Below, piece after piece: positions 21,469-30,360 of a stretch of DNA of 64,000 nucleotides. Position numbers and translations under genes: made by a program. The notes below the pieces were generated by a model, which was given only the letters and a program-made list of their open reading frames with translations, did no database searches and had not been told where the DNA came from. Position 1 is the first letter of the stretch, and every line of letters starts with the position of its first letter. Source of the stretch: Actinocatenispora rupis. GTDB lineage: Bacteria > Actinomycetota > Actinomycetes > Mycobacteriales > Micromonosporaceae. The stretch is taken from assembly GCF_016861975.1 (NCBI RefSeq), contig NZ_BOMB01000004.1, positions 186,001 through 250,000 of the forward strand. The letters are read 5' to 3'.

Positions 21469-24400
21469 GTGCTCGCGCTGCACGGCCTGTGGACGTCCGA
21501 CCACCGTCTGGCGCTGTGGGCGGAGGACGCCCGACTTCTGGGCGAACCGGCCCGGCTGACCGATCCCGGCGGCCCCGCGCCGCACCCGTACGCGTGTCCC
21601 GCGCCGGTACTGGCGGAGTTGCTGTCGGCGGTCGGCCCGTCGCTCGAATGGCTCGCCGCGCGGGCCCGGCACGGCCGCGTCGTCCTGCGGATGCCGGTGC
21701 AGGGCGGTGCGCCGGTACCGTCGCCGGATCTCAGTACGTTGGGGATGCGGGCGCCGGGGGCGGGGCCGCCGCAGCGCGACCTGGTCCGGTTCACGGTGCC
21801 CGCGTTGCTGTTCGATCCCGCCGAGGCGGCGCAGTTGCTGGGCGAGCTGTCCGAGCCGGCCTCCGCCGTACTGCCGACCGAGTCGCCGGCGGGCACCCCC
21901 GTGGAGCTGCCGTGCGGTACCTCGCTGCTCTGGCTGATCCTGGTGCACGATCTGGCCTGGCGCCTGGTGGGCCGCGGCCGCGTCCTCCCGACGGTACGGA
22001 CCGGCGGTGGTGCGCCGGAGGCCCGCTGGGTGCCGGTGTCCGACGCGACGGCGTGGGCGGAGATCCGCCGGCTGACCGCGTGCTGCCCGCCGGTCTGCCG
22101 GGCCGAGTGGACGCCGCACGAGCCGGCCGGGCGCGCCGCGGCGGACCTGGTGGCGGACCTGCTGGACTGTCTGGTCGACCGCGAGGTACGGGCCGCGGCA
22201 CGGGATCGCGCGCCGCTGCTGGGATCCGCGCCGGACACGGCCGCCGCGGCGTGGTTGCGGGCGCTGACCGCGCCGGACGGCCGCATCGGGGATGCCGACC
22301 CGGACGGGATCGTGGCGCTGGCGGATGCGCTCGACGGGTGGCGCCGGTCCGGCGAGCCGCGTACCGGACCGTTGCGGTTGTGCTTCCGGCTGGTAGAGCC
22401 GATCGGCCCGGAGGACGACGACGACCCGTCCGGTTCGTCGGTCGAGGACCGGTGGCGGCTGGAGTTCCTGGTGCAGCCCGTCGACGAGCCCTCCCTTCTG
22501 GTACGCGCGGCCGACGTCTGGTCGGACGGCCCGTCCCGCGAGGCGCTGCGCCGCAGCGCGCACCGGCCCGCCGACGTCCTGCTCGCCGAACTCGACCGGG
22601 CCGCCCAGTACTTTCCGCGCCTGCGCGACGTGGTGCGCACGTACATGCCGGGTGAGGTGGTGCTGGACCGCGCCGGGGCGCACGAGTTCCTGCGCGACGT
22701 GGCGCCGCAGCTGTCCACCGCCGGCTACGGCGTACTGCTGCCCGCGTGGTGGCGGCGGCCGCACCGCTTCGGGCTGGCGCTCCACACCAGTACGGTGTCG
22801 GGGCGGGATGCCCGGCGGCACCGGTTGGTGGACCGCGACGCGCTCGTGGCGTTCCAGTGGCGGGCGGCGATCGACGGGGTGCCGCTCTCCGGCGACGAGT
22901 TGCGGATGCTCGCGTCGGCCAAGGAACCGTTGGTACGGGTGCACGGCCGGTGGCTGGCGGCCGATCCGGAGCAGATCGCCGCGGCGGCGGCGTTCCTGGC
23001 CCGGGCCGACGGCGGGACCATGTCGAGTGCCGAGGTGCTGCGCCTGGCCGTCGACCCGGACGCCGAGGTGGCCGGGCTGCCGGTGACCGGCATCGCCACC
23101 GACGGCACCCTCGCCACCGTACTGTCCACACCGGACAGCGATCGGGAAACCGTTGCGCCGCAAGGGTTTCGCGCCGAGCTGCGACCGTACCAGCGGCGCG
23201 GGTTGGCGTGGTTGGGGTCGATGTCGCGGCTGGGGGTCGGCGCGGTGCTGGCCGACGACATGGGGCTCGGCAAGACCGTGCAGGTCCTCGCGCTGCTGGC
23301 GGCGGAAAAGGCCGAGCGGGACGAGCCCGCCGACGCCGAGCCGACGCTGCTGATCTGCCCGATGTCCGTGGTGGGCAACTGGCAGCGGGAGGCCGCACGG
23401 TTCGCCCCCGACCTGACCGTGCACGTACACCATGGTGCGCAGCGGTTGGGTGGACGCGCGCTGGCCGACGCGGTCCGGGGCTGCGACCTGGTGGTGACCA
23501 CGTACGGGGTGGCGCACCGCGATGTGGCGCAGTTGCGGGAGATCGGGTGGCGGCGGGTCGTCGTCGACGAGGCCCAGTACATCAAGAACAGCGGGACACG
23601 GCAGTCGGCCGCGATCCGCAGCCTGCCGGCGCGCCACCGGGTCGCGCTGACCGGTACGCCGGTGGAGAACCGGCTCACCGAGCTGCACGCCATCCTCGAC
23701 TTCGCCAACCCGGGGCTGTTCGGTTCCCGGGCCGCGTTCCGGGAACGGTACGCGATCCCGATCGAGCAGGGCAACGAGCGGGCCACCGCGGCGTTCCGGG
23801 CACGGATCCGGCCGTTCGTCCTGCGCCGGCTGAAGACCGACCCGGCCGTGGCCGCCGAGTTGCCCGACAAGGTCGAGCTGACGGTGCTGTGCAACCTCAC
23901 CGCCGAGCAGGCCACCCTGTACCAGGCGGTGGTGAACGACATGCTCGCGAGAATGAAGGGGGCCAAGGGAATCCGGCGTCGCGGCGTGGTCCTGTCGACG
24001 CTCACCCGGCTCAAGCAGATCTGCAACCATCCGGCGCACTTCCTCCAGGACGGTTCCGCGTTCCCGGGGCGTTCCGGCAAGCTGGCGCGGTTGGAGGACA
24101 TCCTGGAGACCGTCGTCGCGAACGGGGAGCGGGCGCTGGTGTTCACGCAGTACGCGCAGTTCGGGGCGATGCTGCAACGGCACCTGCGGCACCGGCTGCC
24201 GCAGGACGTGCTGTACCTGCACGGCGGTGTTCCGCAACGCCGCCGCGACCACCTCGTCGAACGGTTCCAGCAACCCGACGGCCCCGCCGTACTCGTGTTG
24301 TCCGTCAAGGCGGGCGGCACCGGGCTGAACCTCACCGCCGCCAACCACGTGATCCACGTGGACCGCTGGTGGAATCCCGCGGTCGAGGAGCAGGCGAGCG

Positions 24401-24612
24401 ACCGCGCGTTCCGGATCGGGCAGCGGCGGGATGTCCAGATCCGCAAACTGGTCTGCGTCGGTACCGTCGAGGAACGCATCGACGCGCTGATCGAGGGCAA
24501 GCGGGCGCTGGCCCGTACCTCGGTCGGCAGCGACGACGGCTGGCTGACCGAGCTGTCCACCGACGCGCTGCACGAGCTGGTCACGCTGTCCGCGGAGGCG
24601 ATCGGTGGGTAG
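21469..24612 (+). CDS. SNF2-family DEAD/H ATP-dependent helicase
   Basis: A 1047-residue SWI2/SNF2 ATPase. The N-terminal half (about 1-540) holds the bacterial SNF2-associated region. The helicase core has Walker A DDMGLGKT (about 598-605), motif II VVDEAQYIKN (about 698), LTGTPVENRLTEL (motif III), then the second RecA lobe with VFTQYAQFGAML, LSVKAGGTGLNLTAANHV and QASDRAFRIGQRRDV (motif VI). It translocates on double-stranded DNA and probably remodels nucleoprotein. The start is GTG 21469, following GAAGGGA and matching the conserved beginning LALHGLW. Its start lies 34 bp beyond the MITE, and the stop overlaps a SWIM gene. Confidence 0.95.
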   Translation: MLALHGLWTSDHRLALWAEDARLLGEPARLTDPGGPAPHPYACPAPVLAELLSAVGPSLEWLAARARHGRVVLRMPVQGGAPVPSPDLSTLGMRAPGAGPPQRDLVRFTVPALLFDPAEAAQLLGELSEPASAVLPTESPAGTPVELPCGTSLLWLILVHDLAWRLVGRGRVLPTVRTGGGAPEARWVPVSDATAWAEIRRLTACCPPVCRAEWTPHEPAGRAAADLVADLLDCLVDREVRAAARDRAPLLGSAPDTAAAAWLRALTAPDGRIGDADPDGIVALADALDGWRRSGEPRTGPLRLCFRLVEPIGPEDDDDPSGSSVEDRWRLEFLVQPVDEPSLLVRAADVWSDGPSREALRRSAHRPADVLLAELDRAAQYFPRLRDVVRTYMPGEVVLDRAGAHEFLRDVAPQLSTAGYGVLLPAWWRRPHRFGLALHTSTVSGRDARRHRLVDRDALVAFQWRAAIDGVPLSGDELRMLASAKEPLVRVHGRWLAADPEQIAAAAAFLARADGGTMSSAEVLRLAVDPDAEVAGLPVTGIATDGTLATVLSTPDSDRETVAPQGFRAELRPYQRRGLAWLGSMSRLGVGAVLADDMGLGKTVQVLALLAAEKAERDEPADAEPTLLICPMSVVGNWQREAARFAPDLTVHVHHGAQRLGGRALADAVRGCDLVVTTYGVAHRDVAQLREIGWRRVVVDEAQYIKNSGTRQSAAIRSLPARHRVALTGTPVENRLTELHAILDFANPGLFGSRAAFRERYAIPIEQGNERATAAFRARIRPFVLRRLKTDPAVAAELPDKVELTVLCNLTAEQATLYQAVVNDMLARMKGAKGIRRRGVVLSTLTRLKQICNHPAHFLQDGSAFPGRSGKLARLEDILETVVANGERALVFTQYAQFGAMLQRHLRHRLPQDVLYLHGGVPQRRRDHLVERFQQPDGPAVLVLSVKAGGTGLNLTAANHVIHVDRWWNPAVEEQASDRAFRIGQRRDVQIRKLVCVGTVEERIDALIEGKRALARTSVGSDDGWLTELSTDALHELVTLSAEAIGG

Positions 24613-25324
24613 CGACGGGTACTGGTCCGGCCGGTTCCTCGCCCGCGTGGGCCTCGCCGACGATGAGCCGTACCCGCGGGACCGGGTGTCCGCGGTCGAC
24701 CTGTCCGCCGGCTCGGCGAGCGCCCGGGTGCGCGGCTCGCACGCCCGGCCGTACGAGGTGTGGGTGGAGATCCCGGTGTTCACGCCGATCCAGTGGGCGC
24801 GCATCGAGGACGCGCTGGCCGCCGGCGGCACCGTCGCGGCACACCTGCTCGGCGGTACGGTGCCGGCCACGGTCGAGGACCGGCTCGCCACGGTCGGCGT
24901 GACGCTGTTGCCGGACCGTACCGAGCTGGCGATGGAGTGCTCCTGTCCACAGTGGTCGGTGCCCTGCCGGCACCTCGCCGCGACCCTGCGCGCGCTGGCG
25001 GAGTCGTTCGACGACGACCCGTTCCGGATGATGCTGTGGCGCGGCCGCAGCCCCGAACGGCTCCGTGCCCGCCTGACGAAGCTGACCGCCGCCCGGCCAC
25101 CGGCCGCCGCGCCGGCACCGGACGCGACCGCGGCACCGCTCACGAGTTCGCCGCGCACGTACTGGCTGGGCGAGGATCCCGGGCAGCTCGCCTGGCCCGA
25201 CGAGCACCCGCCGCAGGACCCCGATCCGGCCATCCGCCACCTGGCCACCCCGGGCATCGTCATCGGCCGCCGCAACCTCGCCGACCTGCTGCGCCCGCTG
25301 TACGACGACCTCACGTCCTGGTAG
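24605..25324 (+). CDS. SWIM zinc-finger protein coupled to the SNF2 helicase
   Basis: A 239-residue protein with a SWIM motif CSCPQWSVPCRH (about 116-127; C-x-C-x7-C-x-H arrangement). The N-terminal part (about 1-100) has the conserved SWIM-associated beta region. Its GTG overlaps the SNF2 stop by 8 nt, so translation is coupled; SNF2-SWIM pairs are common in actinobacteria and the partners are thought to work together on DNA. Residues 160-185 form an Ala/Pro-rich linker. Confidence 0.9.
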   Translation: MGSDGYWSGRFLARVGLADDEPYPRDRVSAVDLSAGSASARVRGSHARPYEVWVEIPVFTPIQWARIEDALAAGGTVAAHLLGGTVPATVEDRLATVGVTLLPDRTELAMECSCPQWSVPCRHLAATLRALAESFDDDPFRMMLWRGRSPERLRARLTKLTAARPPAAAPAPDATAAPLTSSPRTYWLGEDPGQLAWPDEHPPQDPDPAIRHLATPGIVIGRRNLADLLRPLYDDLTSW

Positions 25325-25337
25325 CGCCCCGGGTACT

Positions 25338-25377
25338 TCCCCGATTTCAAGGGGATTTCATCGCCCACCGCTAGCGT
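25338..25377 (+). promoter_or_regulatory. Activator-type promoter with 11-bp direct repeats (copy 2 of 3)
   Basis: TTCA at 25346-25349 and 25357-25360 are 11 bp apart, the second within TTCATCGCC, as in copy 1. The -10-like TAGCGT is at 25372-25377, again 15 bp after the second TTCA. A TCCCC/GGGGA hairpin (25338-25342/25351-25355) overlaps and may end the SWIM transcript. The acylase ATG follows 49 nt after the -10, with a GGGGAGG site. Confidence 0.5.
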
Positions 25378-25426
25378 GTGGCGCCGCCGTACGGGCGGTA
25401 CGTGGACGGTGGGGAGGCACGACTCG

Positions 25427-27886
25427 ATGGCGCGCAGACACAGGCCGCGGAGGCAGGTACTGGCGGCCGCGGTGGCGGTCGTCGTCGCGACCGCGACGCT
25501 GACGACGGCGGCGACGGCGCGGCCGGACACCGCGCAGGGGCCGGACAAACCCACGATCCGGTACACCGAGTACGGCATCCCGCACATCATCGCGTCGACC
25601 TTCGAGGGCCTCGGCGAGGGCTACGGGTACGCGGCGGCCAAGGACAACATCTGCACCCTGGCCAGCACGTACCTGATGGTCGAAGCGCGGCGCTCGAAGT
25701 ACCTGGGGCCGGACGGGCACGCGGACACCGGCACCTCGGGTGGCACCACCAACCTCAACAGCGACCTGTACTTCCAGCGCATGAACGACGACCACGTCGT
25801 CGAGAAGCTCGTCGCCAAGCCCGCTCCCGACGGCCCCGAACCCGAGGTACGGCAGGCGATCCACGGCTACGTCGAGGGATACAACCGGTACCTGGCGGAG
25901 ACCGGGGTCGGCAACATCACCGACCCGGCCTGCCGCGGCGCCGCGTGGGTGCAGCCGATCACCGACCTCGACGTGTACCGGCACGTGCACGCCGAGGTCA
26001 TCATGGGCACCTCGCAGTACCTGCTGGACGGGGAGGTCGGCGCGGCACCCGCGGCCGTACCGGCGGATTCGCCGAAGGCACGGCCGGCCGCCGACACGGG
26101 CCGGAAGATCGTGCAGGCCATGGCAAAGGGCCACCAGAACGGCATCGGCAGCAACGCGCTGGCCGTCGGCGCGGACGGTGTCTCCGGCGGCGGCAGCATG
26201 CTGCTCGGCAACCCCCACTTCCCCTGGCAGGGCAAGAACCGGATGTGGGAGACGCAGCTGACCATCCCGGGGAAGTTCAACGTCGCCGGGGCGAGCCTGC
26301 TCGGGTTCCCGGTGGTCAACATCGGGCACAACGACGACGTGGCGTGGAGCCACACGGTCGCCACGGTGGCCCCGTTCGGGCTGTTCGACCTGCAGGTGGA
26401 TCCGTTGCACCCCACCAGATACCTGGTGGACGGGACGTGGCGGGACATGACCTCGCAGCGGGTCAGCGTCGAGGTCCGCAACGCCGACGGCTCGACGGGC
26501 ACCGTCACCAGAACCCTCTGGTCCACCCGGTACGGGCCGGTCACCACGTCGCTCGCCGGCGTGCCGCTGCCCTGGGTCGTCAGCGCGCACGCGGTACGCG
26601 ACGCGAACATGGACAACCTGCGCGCGGTGAACACGTGGTTCGGGCTGGACCGGGCGAAGGACACCGACGACGTCGTACACACCCTGGAAAGTACGCAGGG
26701 CAGCCCGTTCTTCAACACGCTCGCCACGGACCGCAAGGGCCACGCCCTCTACGCCGACATCCAGGCGGCGCCGAACATCACCGACGCGCACGCCGAGTCC
26801 TGCCTGACGCTGACCGGCCGGGCGACGTTCTACGGGCTGCGGATGCCAGGCGTACCACCGGTTTCCATCCTGGACGGCAAGCGCAGCGCCTGCGACTGGC
26901 CGGACGATCCGAACGCGGTGGCGCCCGGCCTGCTCGACCCGAAGGTGCAGCCGCGGTTGATCCGGACCGACTTCGTCGGCAATGCCAACGACAGCCCGTG
27001 GCTGGCCAACCCGGCCGAACCCCTGTCGTACCCGCGGGTCATGGGCGACACGGACAGCACCCGCACGACCCGCACCCAGCAGCTGATCCTCACCGCGCAG
27101 CACCGCATCGACGGTACGGACGGCTTGCCGGGCAAGGGATTCACGCCCGAGACGATGCGCGAGTCGCTGTTCGCCGACCGCAGCCGTACGGCGGACCTGG
27201 CCCGCGCGGCGACCGTACGGATGTGCAAGGGCTTCGTCGGCGGGCTCGCCCCGTCCAACGGGGGTCTGGTCGACGTGCACGACGCCTGCCCGGTGCTCGC
27301 CGCCTGGGACGGTACCTTCACGCTGCACAGCCGCGGCGCGTGGCTGTTCGAGAACTTCTGGAACAGCCTGCCCGTACCGGATGTCGGGGTGGCGGGTGTC
27401 GAGACCGCGCCGTGGAAGGTGGGGTTCGATCCCAAGGAACCGCTGACCACACCGAACACGCTGGACACCGACCGGCTCGACGTGAAGCTGGCGTTCGGCA
27501 ACGCGGTCGCCGCCCTCCGCAAGGCCGGAATCCCGCTAGACGCAACGGTGTCGGACGTCCAGACCGTCACCCGCAACGGCGAGCGCATCCCGATCCACGG
27601 CTCGCTGGGCAGCCTCGGCGTCCTCAACGTCATCGACCCGGCCGCGGACGCGCAGGGAAACCCGGACGTCGTCTGGGGATCCAGCTTCATCCAGGAGGTA
27701 CGGTTCGGCGCCGACGGGCCGCCGCAGTCGTCCACGCTGCTCACGTACTCCCAGTCCGCCGACCCGACGTCACCGCACTACGCCGACCAGACGACGCTGT
27801 TCTCCGCCGGGAAGTGGGTGACCGACCGGTACACCGAGGACCAGATCGCCGCCTCCCCCGTACTGGAGACCAAGGTCCTCGACTGA
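25427..27886 (+). CDS. Secreted penicillin acylase-family Ntn hydrolase
   Basis: An 819-residue exported enzyme. A basic signal peptide (about 1-32, ending TAATA) precedes the alpha chain; autocatalytic cleavage is expected before Ser242 in GIGSNALAVG, the beta-chain nucleophile. LLGNPHFPW follows, and the region GFPVVNIGHNDDVAWSHT holds the oxyanion residues usual in the family. The size and sequence resemble aculeacin A acylase and N-acyl-homoserine-lactone acylases of actinomycetes. It would cleave amide-linked acyl chains outside the cell, for example lipopeptides or signals. A repeat-type promoter precedes it. The specific substrate is not predictable. Confidence 0.93.
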   Translation: MARRHRPRRQVLAAAVAVVVATATLTTAATARPDTAQGPDKPTIRYTEYGIPHIIASTFEGLGEGYGYAAAKDNICTLASTYLMVEARRSKYLGPDGHADTGTSGGTTNLNSDLYFQRMNDDHVVEKLVAKPAPDGPEPEVRQAIHGYVEGYNRYLAETGVGNITDPACRGAAWVQPITDLDVYRHVHAEVIMGTSQYLLDGEVGAAPAAVPADSPKARPAADTGRKIVQAMAKGHQNGIGSNALAVGADGVSGGGSMLLGNPHFPWQGKNRMWETQLTIPGKFNVAGASLLGFPVVNIGHNDDVAWSHTVATVAPFGLFDLQVDPLHPTRYLVDGTWRDMTSQRVSVEVRNADGSTGTVTRTLWSTRYGPVTTSLAGVPLPWVVSAHAVRDANMDNLRAVNTWFGLDRAKDTDDVVHTLESTQGSPFFNTLATDRKGHALYADIQAAPNITDAHAESCLTLTGRATFYGLRMPGVPPVSILDGKRSACDWPDDPNAVAPGLLDPKVQPRLIRTDFVGNANDSPWLANPAEPLSYPRVMGDTDSTRTTRTQQLILTAQHRIDGTDGLPGKGFTPETMRESLFADRSRTADLARAATVRMCKGFVGGLAPSNGGLVDVHDACPVLAAWDGTFTLHSRGAWLFENFWNSLPVPDVGVAGVETAPWKVGFDPKEPLTTPNTLDTDRLDVKLAFGNAVAALRKAGIPLDATVSDVQTVTRNGERIPIHGSLGSLGVLNVIDPAADAQGNPDVVWGSSFIQEVRFGADGPPQSSTLLTYSQSADPTSPHYADQTTLFSAGKWVTDRYTEDQIAASPVLETKVLD

Positions 27887-27918
27887 GCGGTGCGGGCGGG
27901 GACACGCACCCACACGAT

Positions 27919-27937
27919 TCCCTTGGTACGGAAGGGA
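27919..27937. terminator. Bidirectional hairpin between convergent genes
   Basis: TCCCTT (27919-27924) and AAGGGA (27932-27937) form a short stem with a 7-nt loop between the acylase stop (27886) and the end of the minus-strand membrane protein (27950). Flanking GAT/ATC can extend the stem with a bulge. Confidence 0.4.
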
Positions 27938-27949
27938 TCCGGGTACGAG

Positions 27950-28339
27950 TCACCGAGCGGGTCGGCGGGGGTTCCGGGGTCGGCGGTCGTGCCGTTCGGC
28001 CAACACGGTGCACGCGCCGAACAGGACCGCGACCGGGATGCCCGCGGCGAACAGGACGACCTGCACCCGGTGTTCGAACCGGGCCTGCCGCTCGTGGGCG
28101 GCGACGAGCTCGTAGTAGGTGTCGGTGCGGGTGCCCGACGAGCTGAGGGTCGTGCAGATCTCGTCGGGCTCCATCGGGGCGTCGTCACACGTGGGGACGT
28201 ACCCGCGGTCCGGCCGGTACGACAGCGTGGGCGCGAGGATGGCCAGCGACCCCACGATGCCGAGGGTGACGAGGGCCAGCTTGATGCCGGTTCCGGAGCG
28301 TGGCACCAGCGCCCGCAGTACCGACCTGATCGTGTCCAT
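27950..28339 (-). CDS. Small two-helix membrane protein of unknown function
   Basis: A 129-residue protein with transmembrane helices at about 20-40 and 92-115, joined by an extracellular loop containing two cysteines (PTCDDAPMEPDEICTTL) and a charged helix (ELVAAHERQARFEHRVQ). The C-terminus is basic and proline-rich. ATG 28339 is preceded by GGGAGC. No family was recognised. It is divergent from the DUF2804 gene. Confidence 0.65.
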   Translation of the reverse strand: MDTIRSVLRALVPRSGTGIKLALVTLGIVGSLAILAPTLSYRPDRGYVPTCDDAPMEPDEICTTLSSSGTRTDTYYELVAAHERQARFEHRVQVVLFAAGIPVAVLFGACTVLAERHDRRPRNPRRPAR

Positions 28340-28451
28340 CAGCGCTCCCAACCCGACGGCGTACCCGGCAGCTGGACCGTACCGCGGGGGAACGGGACCG
28401 CTCCCGCGGCTGTCCACAGTGGAAGTACACCTGCCCGGGTACGGTGTGGGT

Positions 28452-29429
28452 GTGCCGGAACGGGAGATCACCGAACCTGTCGCGTTGTGCACCGGTCGTG
28501 GCCGGCTGAACCCGGCCGCCGTCGGCTGGACCCGCACCCCGTTGCACCGCGCCAACCTGCGCGGCTGGGGCCGGACGAAACGCTGGGAGTACTGGGGGGT
28601 CGTGACGCCGCGGCACCTGGCCGCGCTGACGGTCTCGTCGCTCGACTACGCCGCGCTGCACGAGGTGTGGATCCTCGACCGGGACACGGGCCGGGAGTAC
28701 GGGAAGCAGGCGGTGGTGCCGTTCGCCCGCGGGGTCGCGCTGCCGGACCGCTGCGGCGTCGGCACGGCGGTCGGTCGGGCCGGCGCGCTGACGGTCCGGA
28801 TCGACCAGGACGCCACCGGCGCGACGCTGACCGCCCGGATGCCCGGTGTCGCCGTCGATCTGACGGTGCCGATGCCGGCCGGTCACGAGTCGCTCGGTGT
28901 GGTGGTGCCGTGGAGCGGGCGGCGGTTCCAGTACACGGTCAAGGATCTGGGGCGGCCGGTGCACGGGACGCTGCGGATCGGCGACACCGAGCACCGGGTC
29001 GACGCGGCCGACTCGTTCGCGGTGCTGGACCACGGCCGGGGCCGCTGGCCGTACCGGATCACGTGGAACTGGGCGGCCGGCTGCGCGCCCGGCCGGGCCC
29101 TGCAACTCGGCGGACGGTGGACCGACGGCACCGGCAGTACCGAGAACGCGCTGTTCGTCGACGGCCGCCTGCACAAGATCGGCCAGGACCTGGCCTGGGA
29201 GTACGACCGGGGCGACTGGTCGGCGCCGTGGCGGATCCACGGCGACCGCGTCGACGTACGCTTCACGCCGTTCCACGTGAAGGCGTCCGGTACCAACCTG
29301 GGTGTGGTCGCCTCGTCCACGCACCAGTGTTTCGGCCACTTCGAGGGGTGGGCCTCGACCGACGACGGCACCCGCGTGGCCCTCACCGACCTGACCGGCT
29401 GGGCCGAGGAAGCCCACCAGCGCTGGTGA
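28452..29429 (+). CDS. DUF2804 family protein
   Basis: A 325-residue soluble protein matching DUF2804 throughout: the N-terminal signature ALCTGRGRLNPAAVGWTRTPLH with a KRWEYW block, and C-terminal repeats of beta-strand blocks (DRVDVRFTPFHVKAS and STHQCFGHFEG). The fold is probably a lipocalin-like beta-barrel; the biochemical role is unknown. GTG 28452 lies 6 nt after a TACGGT -10-like box, suggesting a leaderless transcript. Confidence 0.88.
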   Translation: MPEREITEPVALCTGRGRLNPAAVGWTRTPLHRANLRGWGRTKRWEYWGVVTPRHLAALTVSSLDYAALHEVWILDRDTGREYGKQAVVPFARGVALPDRCGVGTAVGRAGALTVRIDQDATGATLTARMPGVAVDLTVPMPAGHESLGVVVPWSGRRFQYTVKDLGRPVHGTLRIGDTEHRVDAADSFAVLDHGRGRWPYRITWNWAAGCAPGRALQLGGRWTDGTGSTENALFVDGRLHKIGQDLAWEYDRGDWSAPWRIHGDRVDVRFTPFHVKASGTNLGVVASSTHQCFGHFEGWASTDDGTRVALTDLTGWAEEAHQRW

Positions 29430-29435
29430 CGCACC

Positions 29436-29448
29436 GTCCACAGTGGAC
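29436..29448. repeat. Recurrent near-palindrome GTCCACAGTGGAC (best intergenic example)
   Basis: This 13-bp near-palindrome recurs with few changes at 8749, 11159, 24945, 28412, 37273, 43604, 52050 and 55251, in both coding and intergenic DNA (consensus GTCCACANTGGAC). Here it lies 6 bp after the DUF2804 stop. Its function is unknown. Confidence 0.6.
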
Positions 29449-29492
29449 ATCCATGGCGCGTCGCGCGACCGACCGGTCCGGGACGCCGGGCG

Positions 29493-30305
29493 TCACGACC
29501 CGGCGCGGGCGGCGATCGCGGCCTGGATCCGCCGGAGCGTACGCAGCGCTTTCTTCGCGGCGGCGCGGACCTCACCGTCGAACACGGTCCGGCCGCGGTC
29601 CGTGGCCTGCAACCGTTCGAGCGTCGGTACGGCCCGGTCGTCGCCGGTCGAGCCGAGCGCCACGGCCGCCCAGTACCGCCGGTCGGGGTCGTCGCTTCCG
29701 GCCATCGCGGTCAGCCGCGGGATCACCACGTCCGGTGGGAACCGCGCGAGCGCGCTCGCGACGTGACCGATCCGCTGGTACCGGCGGTGCTCCAGCTCCG
29801 CCCACAGCGCGGCCAGCGCCGCGTCGCCACCGACCATGGCCAGCGCCTCCGCCGTACGGTTGCGCATCCAGTCGGCGGGGTCGTGCAGCAGCGGGATCAG
29901 CGCCGGGACGACCGATTCGTCGCCCAGTTCGCCGAGCCCGATGACCGCCTGCTCGCGCGCCATCCACTGCTCGTGTTCCAGCAGCGGCAGCAGATCCGGT
30001 ACCGCCGCGCGGATGCCGAGGGCGGTGCAGCCCATCGCCGCCCACGCCTGGCAGTTGTACCGGGTGTCGGTCAGGGCGGCCCGCAGCGGTACTTCGAGGC
30101 TGTCGTCGCCGAACACCGCCGCCCGGTTCATCGCCCGGCAGAACAACGTCCGGTGGTACGCGGGATAGTCACGGACGAGCGCGCGCAGGGTGTCGGCCGC
30201 GGACTCGTCGCCGTGCGTACCGGCGCGGTCGAGGAGGCGGGACAGGCGCTCGGTCCGGGAGTCGAGGTCACCGTCGCGGAGCGAGCCCAGATCAGCGGGA
30301 TTCAC
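29493..30305 (-). CDS. HEAT-repeat protein
   Basis: A 270-residue all-helical protein with about five HEAT/armadillo-like repeats, clearest in CQAWAAMGCTALGIRAAVPDLL, EQAVIGLGELGDESVVPALI, NRTAEALAMVGGDAALAAL and AAVALGSTGDDRAVPTLERL. Such repeats form a curved binding surface; no catalytic lyase motif can be pointed to. GTG 30305 is the first plausible start. It stands between a DUF2804 gene and an MFS gene and appears unrelated to both. Confidence 0.85.
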   Translation of the reverse strand: MNPADLGSLRDGDLDSRTERLSRLLDRAGTHGDESAADTLRALVRDYPAYHRTLFCRAMNRAAVFGDDSLEVPLRAALTDTRYNCQAWAAMGCTALGIRAAVPDLLPLLEHEQWMAREQAVIGLGELGDESVVPALIPLLHDPADWMRNRTAEALAMVGGDAALAALWAELEHRRYQRIGHVASALARFPPDVVIPRLTAMAGSDDPDRRYWAAVALGSTGDDRAVPTLERLQATDRGRTVFDGEVRAAAKKALRTLRRIQAAIAARAGS

Positions 30306-30360
30306 CGGGCCAACGTACCGCCGGCCGGTGCGGTCGACGCGGCGGTACGGCGGCCCGGGG

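Noticed and set aside
23146-23170. GAAACC...GGTTTC palindrome in the SNF2 gene
   Set aside because: It lies inside a well-conserved coding region; kept only as part of the small-hairpin observation.
25338-25355. TCCCC/GGGGA hairpin as an independent terminator
   Set aside because: The stem is short and is created largely by the 11-bp promoter repeats; it was folded into the promoter entry.
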